From Leucothrix pacifica (GTDB lineage Bacteria > Pseudomonadota > Gammaproteobacteria > Thiotrichales > Thiotrichaceae): a stretch of DNA of 64,000 nucleotides. The stretch lies in the NCBI RefSeq assembly GCF_003172875.1, contig NZ_QGKM01000041.1, positions 33,572-97,571 on the forward strand. Reading direction: 5' to 3'. The translations under genes were made by a program, and so were the position numbers. Below are positions 28,950 through 39,154 of the stretch, piece by piece. Under the pieces are notes generated by a model. It did no database searches. It was not told where the DNA came from and worked only from the letters and a program-made list of their open reading frames with translations. How positions within the stretch are numbered: the stretch's first letter is position 1; each line of letters opens with the position of its first letter.

Positions 28950-29011
28950 AAATAGCCTCCTGAGCTGCTGATACCCTAAATATTGACACACAAACGCCCC
29001 ACCACCAAAAG

Positions 29012-29057
29012 AAAAACGCCGCGAGATTGGCAAAGTAGCTTCTCGCGGCGCTTTTTT
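29012..29057 (-). terminator. Bidirectional rho-independent terminator after pgk
   Basis: Perfect 10-bp stem CGCCGCGAGA (29017-29026) / TCTCGCGGCG (29041-29050) with a 14-nt loop. On the minus strand it is followed by a run of five T, ending pgk; on the plus strand by six T. Confidence 0.9.
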
Positions 29058-29093
29058 AGCACATCAGAATTATGTGTTGTTAGGTCGCTAGTA

Positions 29094-30284
29094 TCAGCTT
29101 TCAGATTCAGCCGCGCGCGCCTCTAACATCGCAACAACCGGCAACTTTTTCCCCTCTAAAAACTCCAGGAATGACCCACCACCGGTTGAGATATAAGACA
29201 CCTTATCTGCAATACCGTACTTATCAACTGCAGCCAGCGTGTCACCACCACCAGCCACTGAGAAACCATCAGACTCTGCAATCGCCATCGCAATCGCTTT
29301 AGTGCCTTCACCAAACTGATCGAACTCAAACACTCCCACCGGCCCGTTCCAGACAATCGTTCCGGCATTTTTAATCACCTCAGCGAGCTGCTTAGCAGAC
29401 TCAGGGCCGATATCAAACACCATATCGTCATCTGCTATTTCATCAACTGGCTTTAATGTTGCTTCTGCTGTCTCTGAAAACTCTTTTCCACACACCACAT
29501 CTATTGGTACTGGAATATTTCCACCATTAGCTTCTGCAGCTGCACTCAGACTTTTACAGGTATCGATTAAGTCGTCTTCATATAATGACTTACCCACATT
29601 ATGGCCGTCCGCCGCGATAAAGGTATTAGCAATACCACCACCCACAATCAGTTGATCAACCACTTTAGATAAAGACTCTAATACTGTTAGTTTAGTAGAC
29701 ACTTTAGAGCCACCAACCAACGCCACCATTGGGCGCGCCGGATTATCCAGCGCCTTGCCCAATGCATCTAACTCAGCGGCCAGCAAAGGCCCTGCTGCGG
29801 CAACGGGCGCATACTCACATGCTCCATAGGTAGAAGCTTGCGCACGATGCGCGGTTCCAAATGCATCCATCACATACACATCACACAAACTGGCGTACTG
29901 ACGTGATAATGTTTCGTCGTTCTTTTTTTCACCGGCATTGAAACGAACATTCTCCAGCAAGACGATCTGACCGTCTTCCAGCTCAGGCGCATTCTCCAGA
30001 TAATCTGACACCAATGCGACAGACTGACCGAGTGCTTCAGTCATATAATCCGCCACTGGCTTCAGTGAGTACTGTTCTTCAGGCTGCCCTTCAGTTGGAC
30101 GACCCAAGTGAGACATCACCATTACTTTGGCACCAGCCTCAAGCGCGAGCTTTAGACTAGGAAGTGACGCTTCAATACGTTTCGCGGATGTTACTTTCCC
30201 ATCTTTGACTGGCACATTAAGATCTTGTCGGATTAGCACGCGCTTACCGGACAGGTCCAAATCAGTCATATTAACAATAGACAT
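29094..30284 (-). CDS. pgk: Phosphoglycerate kinase
   Basis: Glycolytic / Calvin-cycle enzyme making ATP from 1,3-bisphosphoglycerate, or the reverse. The 396-residue product has [16 protein letters not shown] (about 17-32), [12 protein letters not shown] (about 57-68), [13 protein letters not shown] (about 190-202) and C-terminal GGGDTLAAV and [13 protein letters not shown]. The ATG at 30284 is preceded by GAGGG at good spacing; an in-frame upstream ATG at 30305 is less likely. It follows tkt closely and is probably co-transcribed; gap is not between them as in many relatives. Confidence 0.96.
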   Translation of the reverse strand: MSIVNMTDLDLSGKRVLIRQDLNVPVKDGKVTSAKRIEASLPSLKLALEAGAKVMVMSHLGRPTEGQPEEQYSLKPVADYMTEALGQSVALVSDYLENAPELEDGQIVLLENVRFNAGEKKNDETLSRQYASLCDVYVMDAFGTAHRAQASTYGACEYAPVAAAGPLLAAELDALGKALDNPARPMVALVGGSKVSTKLTVLESLSKVVDQLIVGGGIANTFIAADGHNVGKSLYEDDLIDTCKSLSAAAEANGGNIPVPIDVVCGKEFSETAEATLKPVDEIADDDMVFDIGPESAKQLAEVIKNAGTIVWNGPVGVFEFDQFGEGTKAIAMAIAESDGFSVAGGGDTLAAVDKYGIADKVSYISTGGGSFLEFLEGKKLPVVAMLEARAAESES

Positions 30285-30308
30285 AAATATTCCCTCAGAT
30301 TCCAATCT

Positions 30309-32312
30309 TTATGCTACAACGTCATCAATCGCTGCCAATACTGCTTTGGTGGTAATACCAAAGTATTCATATAGCTCTTCTGCCGGTGCTGACTCACCAA
30401 AGCTAGTCATACCTACAACTGCACCATTCATACCAACGTATTTATACCAACCATCCATGATTGCCGCTTCAACCGCGACTCTTGCAGTCACCGCACTTGG
30501 TAGTACGGACTCTTTGTAGACTGCATCTTGCTTATCAAACTCAGTAGTTGATGGCATGGATACCACGCGAACTTTTTTGTCTGATTGCTCAGCAGCATCC
30601 ATGGCTAACTGAACTTCAGAACCTGTCGCGATAACAATAACATCAGGTGTTCCGTCAGTATCTTTCAGGATGTATCCACCTTTGCTGATGTTCGCCAGTG
30701 TTGCTTCGTCGCGCTCCATATGTGGCAAGCCTTGGCGAGAGAAGATCAGGCAAGACGGGCTATCTTTCGCTTCGATAGCTGACTTCCACGAAACAGCGGA
30801 TTCAACTGCGTCACAAGCACGCCATACATTCATATTTGGAATCATGCGGAGTGTTGGGATTTGCTCAACGGCTTGATGTGTTGGGCCATCTTCGCCAAGA
30901 CCGATAGAATCATGTGTGTATACAAAAATACTGCGGATCTTCATCAGTGCTGCCATGCGCAGTGCATTTCTGGCGTATTCCGAGAACATTAGGAAGGTCG
31001 CGCCGTATGGCATCAAGCCACCGTGCAGTGTAATTCCGTTCATTATGGCGCTCATGCCGAATTCACGCACACCATATGAGAGGTAGTTACCGCTAAAGTC
31101 TTGCTCTGGACCATGCGCGGAGTTGATGTACTTACTTCCGCTGAAGAAGGTGTTGTTTGATGGCGTCAAGTCAGCTGACCCACCGAGGAACTCAGGCAGC
31201 AAAGGACCGAAGGCATTGAGTGCTGTTTTTGATGAAGCACGTGTAGCTTGTGAGATTGCCTGTTCAGCGATGTTTTTGATGGCATCATTAGCAGCAGTTT
31301 CCCAGTTTTCGGGTAAGTCACCCGTCATACGACGTGTGAACTCTGCCGCTTCTGTCGGATAGGCTTCGGCGTAGGCCTCAAACTTTGCGTTCCAGCTTGC
31401 TTCTGCGACTGCGCCTATTTCTCTTGCATCCCAACCAGCATAAACCTCATCCGGAATCTCAAATGGAGGATAATTCCAACCGATTGCCTCACGTGTTGCT
31501 GCGATCTCGTCGGCACCTAATGGAGCGCCGTGTACATCGTGCCCTCCACCTTTGTTAGGTGCCCCCTTACCGATCACAGTTTTACAGCAGATCAGAGTCG
31601 GCTTATTGAGGTCTGCTCTGGCAGCTTCTGTTGCAGCTTTAATCGCATCAGCATCGTGGCCGTCAACATCAGGAATGACCTGCCAGCCGTAAGATTCAAA
31701 GCGTTTAGGGGTATCATCAGCAAACCAGCCAACAACATCACCATCGATTGAGATACCGTTATCATCGTAGTAGCAGATCAGTTTGCCAAGATTAAGTGTA
31801 CCCGCCAAGGAGCAAACTTCATGTGAGATACCTTCCATCAAACAACCATCACCCAAGAATACATAGGTGAAATGATCAACAATGTCGTGTCCATCGCGAT
31901 TAAATTGAGCCGCCATAACCTTTTCTGCAAGTGCCATACCGACCGCATTACTGACACCTTGCCCCAGTGGTCCGGTAGTTGTTTCTACACCAGGTGCGTA
32001 TCCATATTCTGGATGTCCGGGTGTTTTAGAGTGCAGTTGACGGAAGTTTTTGATTTCTTCTATTGGCAAGTCATAGCCTGTGAGGTGTAAGACTGAATAT
32101 GGCAGCATTGATGCATGTCCGTTTGACATCACAAAGCGATCCCTGTTTGCCCATGATGGGTTAGTTGGGTTGTGATTAATGAAGTCGTTATAAAGCACTT
32201 CTGCAATATCAGCCATCCCCATCGGTGCCCCAGGGTGTCCTGAATTTGCTTGTTGTACTGCGTCCATACTAAGGGCGCGAATGGCGTTAGCTAATACTGT
32301 GCGGGATGACAT
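30309..32312 (-). CDS. tkt: Transketolase
   Basis: Thiamine-diphosphate enzyme of the pentose phosphate and Calvin pathways. The product of 667 residues shows [19 protein letters not shown] near the N-terminus, the ThDP motif [20 protein letters not shown] (about 150-170), [10 protein letters not shown], and [18 protein letters not shown] (about 462-479). I use the ATG at 32312 (GGAG 6 bp upstream). Next gene pgk starts about 24 bp after the stop. Confidence 0.96.
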   Translation of the reverse strand: MSSRTVLANAIRALSMDAVQQANSGHPGAPMGMADIAEVLYNDFINHNPTNPSWANRDRFVMSNGHASMLPYSVLHLTGYDLPIEEIKNFRQLHSKTPGHPEYGYAPGVETTTGPLGQGVSNAVGMALAEKVMAAQFNRDGHDIVDHFTYVFLGDGCLMEGISHEVCSLAGTLNLGKLICYYDDNGISIDGDVVGWFADDTPKRFESYGWQVIPDVDGHDADAIKAATEAARADLNKPTLICCKTVIGKGAPNKGGGHDVHGAPLGADEIAATREAIGWNYPPFEIPDEVYAGWDAREIGAVAEASWNAKFEAYAEAYPTEAAEFTRRMTGDLPENWETAANDAIKNIAEQAISQATRASSKTALNAFGPLLPEFLGGSADLTPSNNTFFSGSKYINSAHGPEQDFSGNYLSYGVREFGMSAIMNGITLHGGLMPYGATFLMFSEYARNALRMAALMKIRSIFVYTHDSIGLGEDGPTHQAVEQIPTLRMIPNMNVWRACDAVESAVSWKSAIEAKDSPSCLIFSRQGLPHMERDEATLANISKGGYILKDTDGTPDVIVIATGSEVQLAMDAAEQSDKKVRVVSMPSTTEFDKQDAVYKESVLPSAVTARVAVEAAIMDGWYKYVGMNGAVVGMTSFGESAPAEELYEYFGITTKAVLAAIDDVVA

Positions 32313-32475
32313 GAAAATCTCCAATCTGGAAGAGTCTTAAAAAATAGCAGCAATATTAACACCCAAACATAAAAATTCATTGAAAAAATGCATTCAGTAG
32401 AAACATCGGCTATGGTTAGTGCTCTCGACACTGTATCAAGTGATAATCATATTCAATTGTTAAAAAGGTATAACA

Positions 32476-33369
32476 ATGAAAGGAATTATTTTAGCGGGTG
32501 GGGGCGGCACACGCCTTTACCCACTAACTCGTGGCGTTAGCAAACAACTTATGCCAATTTATGATAAGCCCATGATTTATTACCCGCTTTCAACCTTAAT
32601 GTTAGCAGGCATCCGGGACATTCTAATTATTTCTACCCCTGAAGATCTTCCTCAATTCAAACGCTTATTAGGTAATGGTGATGAGTTCGGCCTACGCTTT
32701 GAGTATGTCGCACAGCCATCACCTGATGGTCTCGCCCAAGCCTTTATCCTTGGCAAAGAGTTTATTGGTGACGATGATGTTTGCCTGGTGCTTGGAGATA
32801 ATATTTTTCATGGTCACGGATTACCTGAATTACTTAAGAATGCGGTTCAAACCGTTGAGCAAGAAAATAAAGCAACGGTTTGCGGTTACTATGTGAGTGA
32901 CCCCGAACGATATGGCGTTGCTGAGTTTGATGAATCAGGCAACGTCCTAAATATCATTGAAAAACCTGAACACCCTAAGAGTAACTATGCGGTAGTCGGC
33001 TTATATTTTTATCCGAATGAAGTGGTTAGCATTGCGGAAAATATTACGCCGTCTGAGCGAGGCGAACTAGAAATCACCTCGGTTAATCAGGCGTTCCTTG
33101 CCCAAGGTCAGCTAAAAATGGAGCTAATGGGTCGTGGCTATGCATGGCTGGACACGGGTACTCATGATAGCTTATTAGCCGCATCCGAATATATTGCGGT
33201 CATTGAGCGTAGACAGGGGTTGAAAGTTGCCTGCATTGAAGAAATTGCTTATGACTTGGGTTATATTTCACAACAACAGCTACTGGCACTGGCCGAGCCC
33301 TTGAAAAAAACAGGTTATGGTCGCTATTTAGTTCAACGTTGCAAAGATCTTTCACGGAACAAAGTATGA
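32476..33369 (+). CDS. rmlA: Glucose-1-phosphate thymidylyltransferase
   Basis: First step of dTDP-sugar (usually dTDP-L-rhamnose) synthesis. The 297-residue product starts with [18 protein letters not shown], has [18 protein letters not shown] (about 24-41), VLGDNIFHG (about 107-115) and DTGTHDSLL (about 225). Its stop overlaps rmlC by 4 bp. The partner genes rmlB and rmlD are not adjacent. It is divergent from tkt. Confidence 0.95.
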   Translation: MKGIILAGGGGTRLYPLTRGVSKQLMPIYDKPMIYYPLSTLMLAGIRDILIISTPEDLPQFKRLLGNGDEFGLRFEYVAQPSPDGLAQAFILGKEFIGDDDVCLVLGDNIFHGHGLPELLKNAVQTVEQENKATVCGYYVSDPERYGVAEFDESGNVLNIIEKPEHPKSNYAVVGLYFYPNEVVSIAENITPSERGELEITSVNQAFLAQGQLKMELMGRGYAWLDTGTHDSLLAASEYIAVIERRQGLKVACIEEIAYDLGYISQQQLLALAEPLKKTGYGRYLVQRCKDLSRNKV

Positions 33370-33914
33370 AAATAGTTAAAACAACTATTCCTGAAGTAGT
33401 TATCCTGGAACCCAAAGTCTTTGGTGATGACAGGGGCTTTTTTATGGAGACTTGGCAAGACCGCCATTTTCGAGAGTCTGTTGCTGATGTCACATTTGTT
33501 CAGGACAATCATAGCAAATCGACGAAGGGAATTTTACGAGGACTTCATTATCAGCTTGAGCAAACTCAGGGAAAGCTGGTTAGAGTCGTTAGCGGCAGTG
33601 TATATGACGTAGCGGTTGATTTGCGGCAGAGCTCACCGAACTTTGGTCAGTGGGTAGGAGTTGAGTTGTCCGCATCAAACAAACGAATGTTATGGGTACC
33701 AGAGGGCTTCGCGCACGGCTTTTACGTGACTAGTGACTCTGCGGAGTTTGTGTATAAGTGCACCGACTATTACGCACCGGAACATGAACAGAGTTTACTT
33801 TGGGATGACCCAAGCCTGAATATTGACTGGCCATTAATTGATGATCAGCAACCTTTGCTATCCGAAAAAGACAAACAAGGCGAGCTATTTGTTAATGCAG
33901 AGCACTTTGATTAA
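33366..33914 (+). CDS. rmlC: dTDP-4-dehydrorhamnose 3,5-epimerase
   Basis: Cupin-fold epimerase of the dTDP-rhamnose pathway. The ATG at 33366 overlaps the rmlA stop (ATGA) and gives 182 residues, the normal length. Motifs: [10 protein letters not shown] (about 21-30), [20 protein letters not shown] (about 43-62, catalytic His), [14 protein letters not shown], and FAHGFYV (catalytic region near 118-124). Confidence 0.95.
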   Translation: MKIVKTTIPEVVILEPKVFGDDRGFFMETWQDRHFRESVADVTFVQDNHSKSTKGILRGLHYQLEQTQGKLVRVVSGSVYDVAVDLRQSSPNFGQWVGVELSASNKRMLWVPEGFAHGFYVTSDSAEFVYKCTDYYAPEHEQSLLWDDPSLNIDWPLIDDQQPLLSEKDKQGELFVNAEHFD

Positions 33915-33930
33915 ACGGTTGCAAAATTTA

Positions 33931-33953
33931 ACCCAACTGGGGTGATTTTTTTT
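33931..33953 (+). terminator. Possible short-stem terminator after rmlC
   Basis: A small hairpin ACCC/GGGT with a 4-5-nt loop followed by GA and a run of eight T. The stem is short, so this is a weak call. Confidence 0.4.
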
Positions 33954-34002
33954 AGAACCTGCTATATCATTACCGACCAAATCATTATATTGAATCAAAA
34001 TC

Positions 34003-34077
34003 CCCCTAAGGAGCGTTGCGACCGACTTTCTATGTCGGCTAGGCTTAGGACGGTATCAAACATACAACGGCGCTCAG
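34003..34077 (+). promoter_or_regulatory. SAH riboswitch in the metK leader
   Basis: The leader matches the S-adenosylhomocysteine riboswitch: P1 CCTAA/TTAGG encloses GGAGCGTTGC, a variable hairpin (CCGAC/GTCGG) and the conserved GGCTAGGC, and the 3' arm CAACGGCGCTC pairs with GAGCGTTG to form the pseudoknot. Order and spacing agree with the known SAH element (for example upstream of ahcY in Ralstonia). High SAH would be expected to turn the gene on. The element ends about 24 bp before the metK start. Confidence 0.9.
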
Positions 34078-34100
34078 TCATAACTTTTAGGAGATTTTTT

Positions 34101-35255
34101 ATGGCTGGGAACCACTTGTTCACATCCGAATCAGTTTCAGCAGGACATCCAGATAAAATGGCAGATCAGGTTTCTGATGCCATTCTTGACGCTATTCTCG
34201 AGCAAGACAAAGACGCTCGCGTTGCCTGCGAAACATTAGTAAAAACCGGCATGGTGATCTTAGCTGGTGAAGTCACAACTTCTGCATACGTTGATATTGA
34301 AAGCATCGTTCGCGATGTTGTTACCGATATTGGTTACAAAAGTTCAGAAGTTGGTTTTGATGGTAATACCTGTGCAGTGATCAACGCTATTGGCCAACAG
34401 TCCCCTGATATCGCCATGGGTGTTGATCGTGGCGATAAAGAAGCACAAGGTGCTGGTGACCAAGGTCTGATGTTTGGTTACGCAAGTAATGAGACTGATG
34501 TATTAATGCCTGCACCGCTAACTTATGCTCATCGTTTAGTTAAGCGTCAGGCTGACCTAATGAAGTCGGGTGCACTACCGTGGTTACGCCCGGATGCTAA
34601 GAGTCAGGTAACGTTCCGCTACATTGATGACAAGCCTGTCTCTATCGACGCAGTTGTTCTGTCTACTCAACATGATCCTGATATCAGCCTTGCTGATCTA
34701 CAGGAAGCAATCATGGAAGAGGTCATCAAAAAAGAATTACCTGCTGAGTGGCTGACTGCTGATACGAAGTACCATATCAACCCTACAGGTCAATTCATTA
34801 TCGGTGGCCCTGTTGGTGACTGTGGTCTGACTGGCCGTAAAATCATTGTTGATACCTACGGTGGTATGGCACGTCACGGTGGTGGCGCTTTCTCTGGTAA
34901 AGATCCATCGAAGGTTGACCGCTCTGCTGCTTACGCGGGTCGTTACGTTGCAAAGAACATCGTTGCTGCGGGTCTTGCGGACCGCTGTGAGATACAGGTT
35001 TCTTATGCAATCGGTGTTGCTGAGCCAACGTCCATTTCTGTTGAAACATTCGGCACAGGTAAACTTTCTGACGAGAAGATTGAGGCATTAGTACGCGCTA
35101 ACTTCGATCTACGTCCATTCGGCATCGTTACAATGATGGACTTAATCCAGCCTATCTATCGCCAAACAGCAAGCTATGGCCACTTTGGTCGTGCGGATAT
35201 CGATCTGCCGTGGGAAAAGACTGATAGAGTTGAAGCTCTGAAAGCCGCACTTTAA
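34101..35255 (+). CDS. metK: S-adenosylmethionine synthetase
   Basis: Makes S-adenosylmethionine from methionine and ATP. The 384-residue product starts at ATG 34101 (TAGGAG upstream) with [20 protein letters not shown] (5-24); other signatures are [12 protein letters not shown] (about 116-127) and the P-loop-like [20 protein letters not shown] (about 258-277). It is preceded by an SAH riboswitch and followed by a second one before ahcY. In-frame sequence upstream of 34101 is the riboswitch RNA, not protein. Confidence 0.97.
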   Translation: MAGNHLFTSESVSAGHPDKMADQVSDAILDAILEQDKDARVACETLVKTGMVILAGEVTTSAYVDIESIVRDVVTDIGYKSSEVGFDGNTCAVINAIGQQSPDIAMGVDRGDKEAQGAGDQGLMFGYASNETDVLMPAPLTYAHRLVKRQADLMKSGALPWLRPDAKSQVTFRYIDDKPVSIDAVVLSTQHDPDISLADLQEAIMEEVIKKELPAEWLTADTKYHINPTGQFIIGGPVGDCGLTGRKIIVDTYGGMARHGGGAFSGKDPSKVDRSAAYAGRYVAKNIVAAGLADRCEIQVSYAIGVAEPTSISVETFGTGKLSDEKIEALVRANFDLRPFGIVTMMDLIQPIYRQTASYGHFGRADIDLPWEKTDRVEALKAAL

Positions 35256-35267
35256 TTTTTTACAATC

Positions 35268-35348
35268 CCAGCTGAGTAGCGTTGCACCTCTGTTTGTTTT
35301 ACAGGGCTAGGCTCAGCTGAGGTTGCTTATGAATCCAACCACGCTAGT
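35268..35348 (+). promoter_or_regulatory. SAH riboswitch in the ahcY leader
   Basis: Second copy of the same RNA class with covarying stems: P1 CAGCTGAG/CTCAGCTG, conserved TAGCGTTGC and GGCTAGGC cores, and a pseudoknot 3' arm CAACCACGCTA complementary to TAGCGTTG. Compared with the metK element the stems differ in sequence but keep pairing, which strongly supports function. It ends about 20 bp before the ahcY ATG. Confidence 0.92.
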
Positions 35349-35369
35349 ACAATTCGATTGGAAAATATT

Positions 35370-36782
35370 ATGAACGCACAAGTAGATACAACATTTACTG
35401 ACTATCAAGTTGCTGACATTTCACTGGCTGCTTTTGGCCGTAAAGAGCTAAACATTGCTGAAACAGAAATGCCTGGTTTGGTTTCACTTCGTACTAAGTA
35501 CGCTGACCAGCCGCTAAAAGGTGCTCGTATTGCGGGCTCTTTGCACATGACGATCCAGACTGGTGTTTTGATTGAAACATTAGTTGCACTAGGTGCAGAG
35601 GTTCGTTGGGCATCTTGCAACATCTTCTCAACTCAAGACCATGCAGCGGCAGCAATTGCAGCAGCGGGTATTCCGGTTTTCGCTCATAAAGGCGAGACTC
35701 TGGAAGAATACTGGGAGTTCTGCCACAGCATTTTTGACTGGCACGACGGTGGCACACCAAACATGATCCTTGATGATGGTGGTGATGCAACAGGTCTGGT
35801 TGAGCTAGGTACAAAAGCAGAGAGTGATATCTCTGTATTGGACAACCCTGGTTCTGAAGAAGAAGTGGTTATGTTTGCTTCTATCAAGAAAAAACTAGCT
35901 GAAGACCCAACTTGGTACTCACGTATTCGTGTAAACATCAAAGGTGTTACTGAAGAAACAACAACGGGTGTTCACCGTCTATATAAGATGGCGGAAGCAG
36001 GAGAACTGACTTTCCCGGCAATCAACGTAAACGACTCTGTTACTAAGTCTAAGTTCGATAACCTATACGGTTGCCGTGAGTCTCTGGTTGATTCAATCAA
36101 GCGTGCAACGGACGTAATGATCGCGGGTAAAATCGCAGTTGTTGCAGGTTACGGTGACGTAGGTAAAGGTTCAGCTCAATCTCTACGTGGCCTTGGCGCG
36201 ACAGTATGGGTAACAGAAATCGATCCTATCTGTGCACTTCAGGCAGCAATGGAAGGCTACCGTGTAGTGACATTAGATGAAGCAGCTTCTCAAGCTGATA
36301 TCTTCGTTTCTGCAACTGGTAACTACCACATCATCACTCATGACCATATGGCTCAGATGAAAGATCAGGCGATCGTTTGTAACATCGGTCACTTCGATAA
36401 TGAAATCGACGTTGCTAGTCTTGAGCAGTACGAGTGGGAAGAGATCAAACCACAGGTTGATCACATCATCTTCCCTGATGGTAAGCGTATCATTCTACTT
36501 GCTCAAGGTCGCTTGGTTAACCTGGGTTGTGGTACGGGTCACCCTAGCTTTGTTATGTCAAACTCTTTCACCAACCAAACATTAGCTCAGATCGAGTTGT
36601 TTGCACACCCTGAAAGATACGAAAACAAAGTTTATATGCTACCAAAGCATCTTGACGAAGAAGTTGCGCGTCTACACCTTGAGCGTGTTGGTGCAAACCT
36701 GACAACACTTTCTCAAGAGCAAGCTGACTATATCAGTGTACCTGTTGAAGGTCCGTTCAAAGTAGATCACTACCGCTACTAA
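35370..36782 (+). CDS. ahcY: Adenosylhomocysteinase (SAH hydrolase)
   Basis: Hydrolyses SAH to adenosine and homocysteine, removing product inhibition of methyltransferases. The 470-residue protein has [17 protein letters not shown] (about 84-100), [16 protein letters not shown] (about 220-235, with the catalytic Lys), the NAD-binding [20 protein letters not shown] (about 256-275), and the C-terminal FKVDHYRY tail. The insertion near residues 140-180 is the usual bacterial type. It is controlled by its own SAH riboswitch. Confidence 0.97.
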   Translation: MNAQVDTTFTDYQVADISLAAFGRKELNIAETEMPGLVSLRTKYADQPLKGARIAGSLHMTIQTGVLIETLVALGAEVRWASCNIFSTQDHAAAAIAAAGIPVFAHKGETLEEYWEFCHSIFDWHDGGTPNMILDDGGDATGLVELGTKAESDISVLDNPGSEEEVVMFASIKKKLAEDPTWYSRIRVNIKGVTEETTTGVHRLYKMAEAGELTFPAINVNDSVTKSKFDNLYGCRESLVDSIKRATDVMIAGKIAVVAGYGDVGKGSAQSLRGLGATVWVTEIDPICALQAAMEGYRVVTLDEAASQADIFVSATGNYHIITHDHMAQMKDQAIVCNIGHFDNEIDVASLEQYEWEEIKPQVDHIIFPDGKRIILLAQGRLVNLGCGTGHPSFVMSNSFTNQTLAQIELFAHPERYENKVYMLPKHLDEEVARLHLERVGANLTTLSQEQADYISVPVEGPFKVDHYRY

Positions 36783-36789
36783 GATTGTT

Positions 36790-36946
36790 TTGGAGGTTGT
36801 TCGCTCACTACTCGATTAGCTGAGCCGTTCGGCGTCCCGCAATTCAATTGCAATCAATCTGGCCTTGCCCTGTTCAGGGGCAAGGTCTCTCCAACCCACT
36901 TACGGGCACATGCTCCTAAAATTACTTGTTCGCCCGCAGGTGTAAG
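36790..36946 (+). other. Highly structured metF leader RNA, not an SAH riboswitch
   Basis: The 179-bp ahcY-metF gap folds by eye into a multi-branched RNA: an outer helix TTGGAG (36790-36795) / CTCCAA (36889-36894) encloses GCTCA/TGAGC (36803-36825), GCC/GGC (36823-36833), and a strong CCTTGCCC/GGGCAAGG hairpin (36863-36885). A second hairpin CTTACGGGC / GCCCG-(5 nt)-GTAAG follows (36899-36946) and reaches to 15 bp before metF. The SAH consensus is absent. Function unknown; an attenuator or new cis-regulator is inference. Confidence 0.45.
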
Positions 36947-36961
36947 AATGGGTAGCACATC

Positions 36962-37816
36962 ATGGCTAAACACGTCAGTTTTGAATTTTTCCCGGCTAAA
37001 ACGGAAAAAGGCAAACAAAATATCCTCTCAGCGAGCAAAACCCTCTCCTCACTAAAGCCTGAGTTTTTCTCTGTTACTTTTGGTGCAGGCGGATCTGACC
37101 AGCAAACGACTTTCGATACGGTACTGGGTGTGCAAAATACCTCAGGTATAGCAACCGCATCACACTTAACTTGTGTAGGCTCCAGCCGTGAACGCATTGG
37201 CAGTATTCTTGATAACTACAAAGCCAATAATATCAACCGCTTGGTTGCTTTGCGTGGTGATTTACCAATGGGTATGGATGACCCCGGTGAGTTTCAGTAT
37301 GCCAACGAGCTGGTAAGCTTTATTCGGGAACATAGCGGCGATTACTTCCACATTGAAGTGGCTGCGTATCCTGAGAAACATCCACAGTCGATTGATCACA
37401 AAGAGGACTTGAATAACTTTGTCCAGAAAGTAAAAGCCGGTGCTGACAGCGCTATTACACAGTACTTTTATAACCCAGATGGTTATTCGTACTTTGTTGA
37501 TGAATGCATGTCAGCCGGGCTAGATATACCTATCATCCCCGGCATTATGCCTATCGGTAATTTCGAATCACTCTCACGCTTCTCTGACGCCTGTGGTGCT
37601 GAAATTCCACGTTGGTTACGCATACGGCTGGAAAGCTATGAACACGACCCAGTCTCATTGACTGCTTTCACCAATGACTACATCACAGAGATGTGCGTCA
37701 AGTTGATTGAGCAAGGCGCACCGGGACTTCACTTCTACAGTATGAATAAAGTCGAACCGAATATGCAGATCTGCAAAGCGGTCATGGCGCATTTTCCGGA
37801 TCAATTTGAGCAGTAA
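36962..37816 (+). CDS. metF: 5,10-methylenetetrahydrofolate reductase
   Basis: FAD enzyme that makes 5-methyl-THF for methionine synthesis. The 284-residue product has FEFFPAKTEKGKQ (about 6-18), FSVTFGAGGSD (about 37-47, catalytic Glu replaced region KPEFFSVTFGAGG), LVALRGDLP (about 96-104), and FHIEVAAYPEKHPQS (about 132-146). The order metK-ahcY-metF groups the whole methyl cycle. Confidence 0.95.
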   Translation: MAKHVSFEFFPAKTEKGKQNILSASKTLSSLKPEFFSVTFGAGGSDQQTTFDTVLGVQNTSGIATASHLTCVGSSRERIGSILDNYKANNINRLVALRGDLPMGMDDPGEFQYANELVSFIREHSGDYFHIEVAAYPEKHPQSIDHKEDLNNFVQKVKAGADSAITQYFYNPDGYSYFVDECMSAGLDIPIIPGIMPIGNFESLSRFSDACGAEIPRWLRIRLESYEHDPVSLTAFTNDYITEMCVKLIEQGAPGLHFYSMNKVEPNMQICKAVMAHFPDQFEQ

Positions 37817-37912
37817 TAACTATTCCAGCGGAAAACTTAGAGAGCAGTATTTAGAGATTCTAGTCCCTAGTACTGACTTTATACTACCCTAGACAACTCA
37901 GAAGCCACAGAC

Positions 37913-37949
37913 AAAGCCAGTATTACACACCCTGAGATACTGGCTTTTT
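37913..37949 (+). terminator. Terminator shared by metF and the converging acyltransferase gene
   Basis: Stem AAAGCCAGTAT (37913-37923) / ATACTGGCTTT (37937-37947), perfect 11 bp with a 13-nt loop, followed by TTTTTC on the plus strand. The acyltransferase stop codon lies in the loop and its last codons form part of one arm. Confidence 0.9.
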
Positions 37950-39011
37950 CTTGCCTACTGAAAAGCCAAACCTTTCCCAGAGATGTTTTAGTAGTTTATC
38001 CATCCACTTCCCAAGAGGCTGCTCAATCAATTTATGGATCAACCAGGCAGCCATCATCATGATCAGCACCAAAGCTGCAAGTAATACATAGCGATTTACG
38101 GATTCACCAACTTCATGGAAAATAATAAAACCAATATTCTGATGAATCAGGTACAAAGGATAAGTAAGGATGCCTAGTTTAACTAAATGTGGCGAACTAA
38201 AGAACTGAGTCTTACCAAGCGCAATCAACAAGAAAATCACAAAGAAAGCCAGGATAAGCAGACTAGTGACCAGTGGTGAAAAGTAACTATTATACATTTG
38301 CTCCAGATGGCTCAGCTGTCTCAGGTTTTCAAAGATCGCCACCATAAAACTAGCCCACAACATGCCACCGCGATACAGATTCAGGCCATGCTGACGAATC
38401 AAATAAAACAAGGCACCGGCAATGAAAAACGCCGACCAATCTGTCAGAAAGAGGAATGTAATGATCTTAGGTAATGGAATCACTAAAGACACTGCGGTCA
38501 GTAATAACCAGAACGCCAGAAACCATTCAACCCGATGTATCTGCCCTAAAATAAGTAGTACAAATATCAACGCATAAAACTTTATCTCAACCAGTAAAGT
38601 CCAGTAAACACCATCCACCATATCAACGCCGATAAAGCCACTGACCATTGACAGATTTAAAATATATTGGACCAGATCAACCTGGAATAACGCCCCACCT
38701 TTCCAGAGAATTGCTAGTGCAGTAAGTGTTACGCAGACCCAAAATGCAGGATACAAACGGGTAATTCTTGAGATAACGAAGTGGGCAGCATCGCGTTTAG
38801 TTGCCGTCATAAGGATTACGAAGCCACTAATGATAAAAAATAGCTGAACCCCATATGATCCGTATTTGAAAAACTCACCCAGCACTGGGTATTCGACAGG
38901 GCTGTATCCACCTTCGGCAAAACCGCGGAAAGTATAGTGATACAACACAACCGCCAAGGCTGCCAGAAAACGCAACAGGTCAATTTCGTAAAAACGGTCT
39001 TTGAAGGCCAT
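37923..39011 (-). CDS. Acyltransferase-3 family membrane protein (OafA/YrhL-like)
   Basis: Predicted inner-membrane O-acyltransferase, 362 residues with about 10 membrane segments. FYEIDLLRFLAALAVVLYHY (about 7-26) contains the Arg and His of the family, QLFFIISGFVILM (about 57-69) the second signature. Such enzymes acetylate exopolysaccharide, lipopolysaccharide or peptidoglycan sugars; the target here is unknown, and the gene lies outside the polysaccharide locus. ATG at 39011 is preferred over a GTG one codon upstream. Confidence 0.85.
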   Translation of the reverse strand: MAFKDRFYEIDLLRFLAALAVVLYHYTFRGFAEGGYSPVEYPVLGEFFKYGSYGVQLFFIISGFVILMTATKRDAAHFVISRITRLYPAFWVCVTLTALAILWKGGALFQVDLVQYILNLSMVSGFIGVDMVDGVYWTLLVEIKFYALIFVLLILGQIHRVEWFLAFWLLLTAVSLVIPLPKIITFLFLTDWSAFFIAGALFYLIRQHGLNLYRGGMLWASFMVAIFENLRQLSHLEQMYNSYFSPLVTSLLILAFFVIFLLIALGKTQFFSSPHLVKLGILTYPLYLIHQNIGFIIFHEVGESVNRYVLLAALVLIMMMAAWLIHKLIEQPLGKWMDKLLKHLWERFGFSVGKKKPVSQGV

Positions 39012-39154
39012 CACATTACCATCCGATATCGTTATTTTTGCTTTATTAGTTATCGATTGATTATGCAGTTATTGACGACAAATGCCCTAACAACCTCTCC
39101 TTGCGGTATTGGCTAGCTGACCAAACGGTCAGACGTCCAAAGACATCACCCCTT

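Noticed and set aside
28950..29033. Longer start for the Uma2-type gene at 29033
   Set aside because: It would begin inside the terminator hairpin; the GTG at 28949 has AGGAGG at ideal spacing and gives the usual length.
33942..34100. N-terminal extension of metK in frame
   Set aside because: This stretch is the SAH riboswitch; the family N-terminus and a good SD are at 34101.
36783..36961. A third SAH riboswitch before metF
   Set aside because: The GAGCGTTGC and GGCTAGGC cores found in the two real elements are absent; listed instead as an unassigned structured leader.
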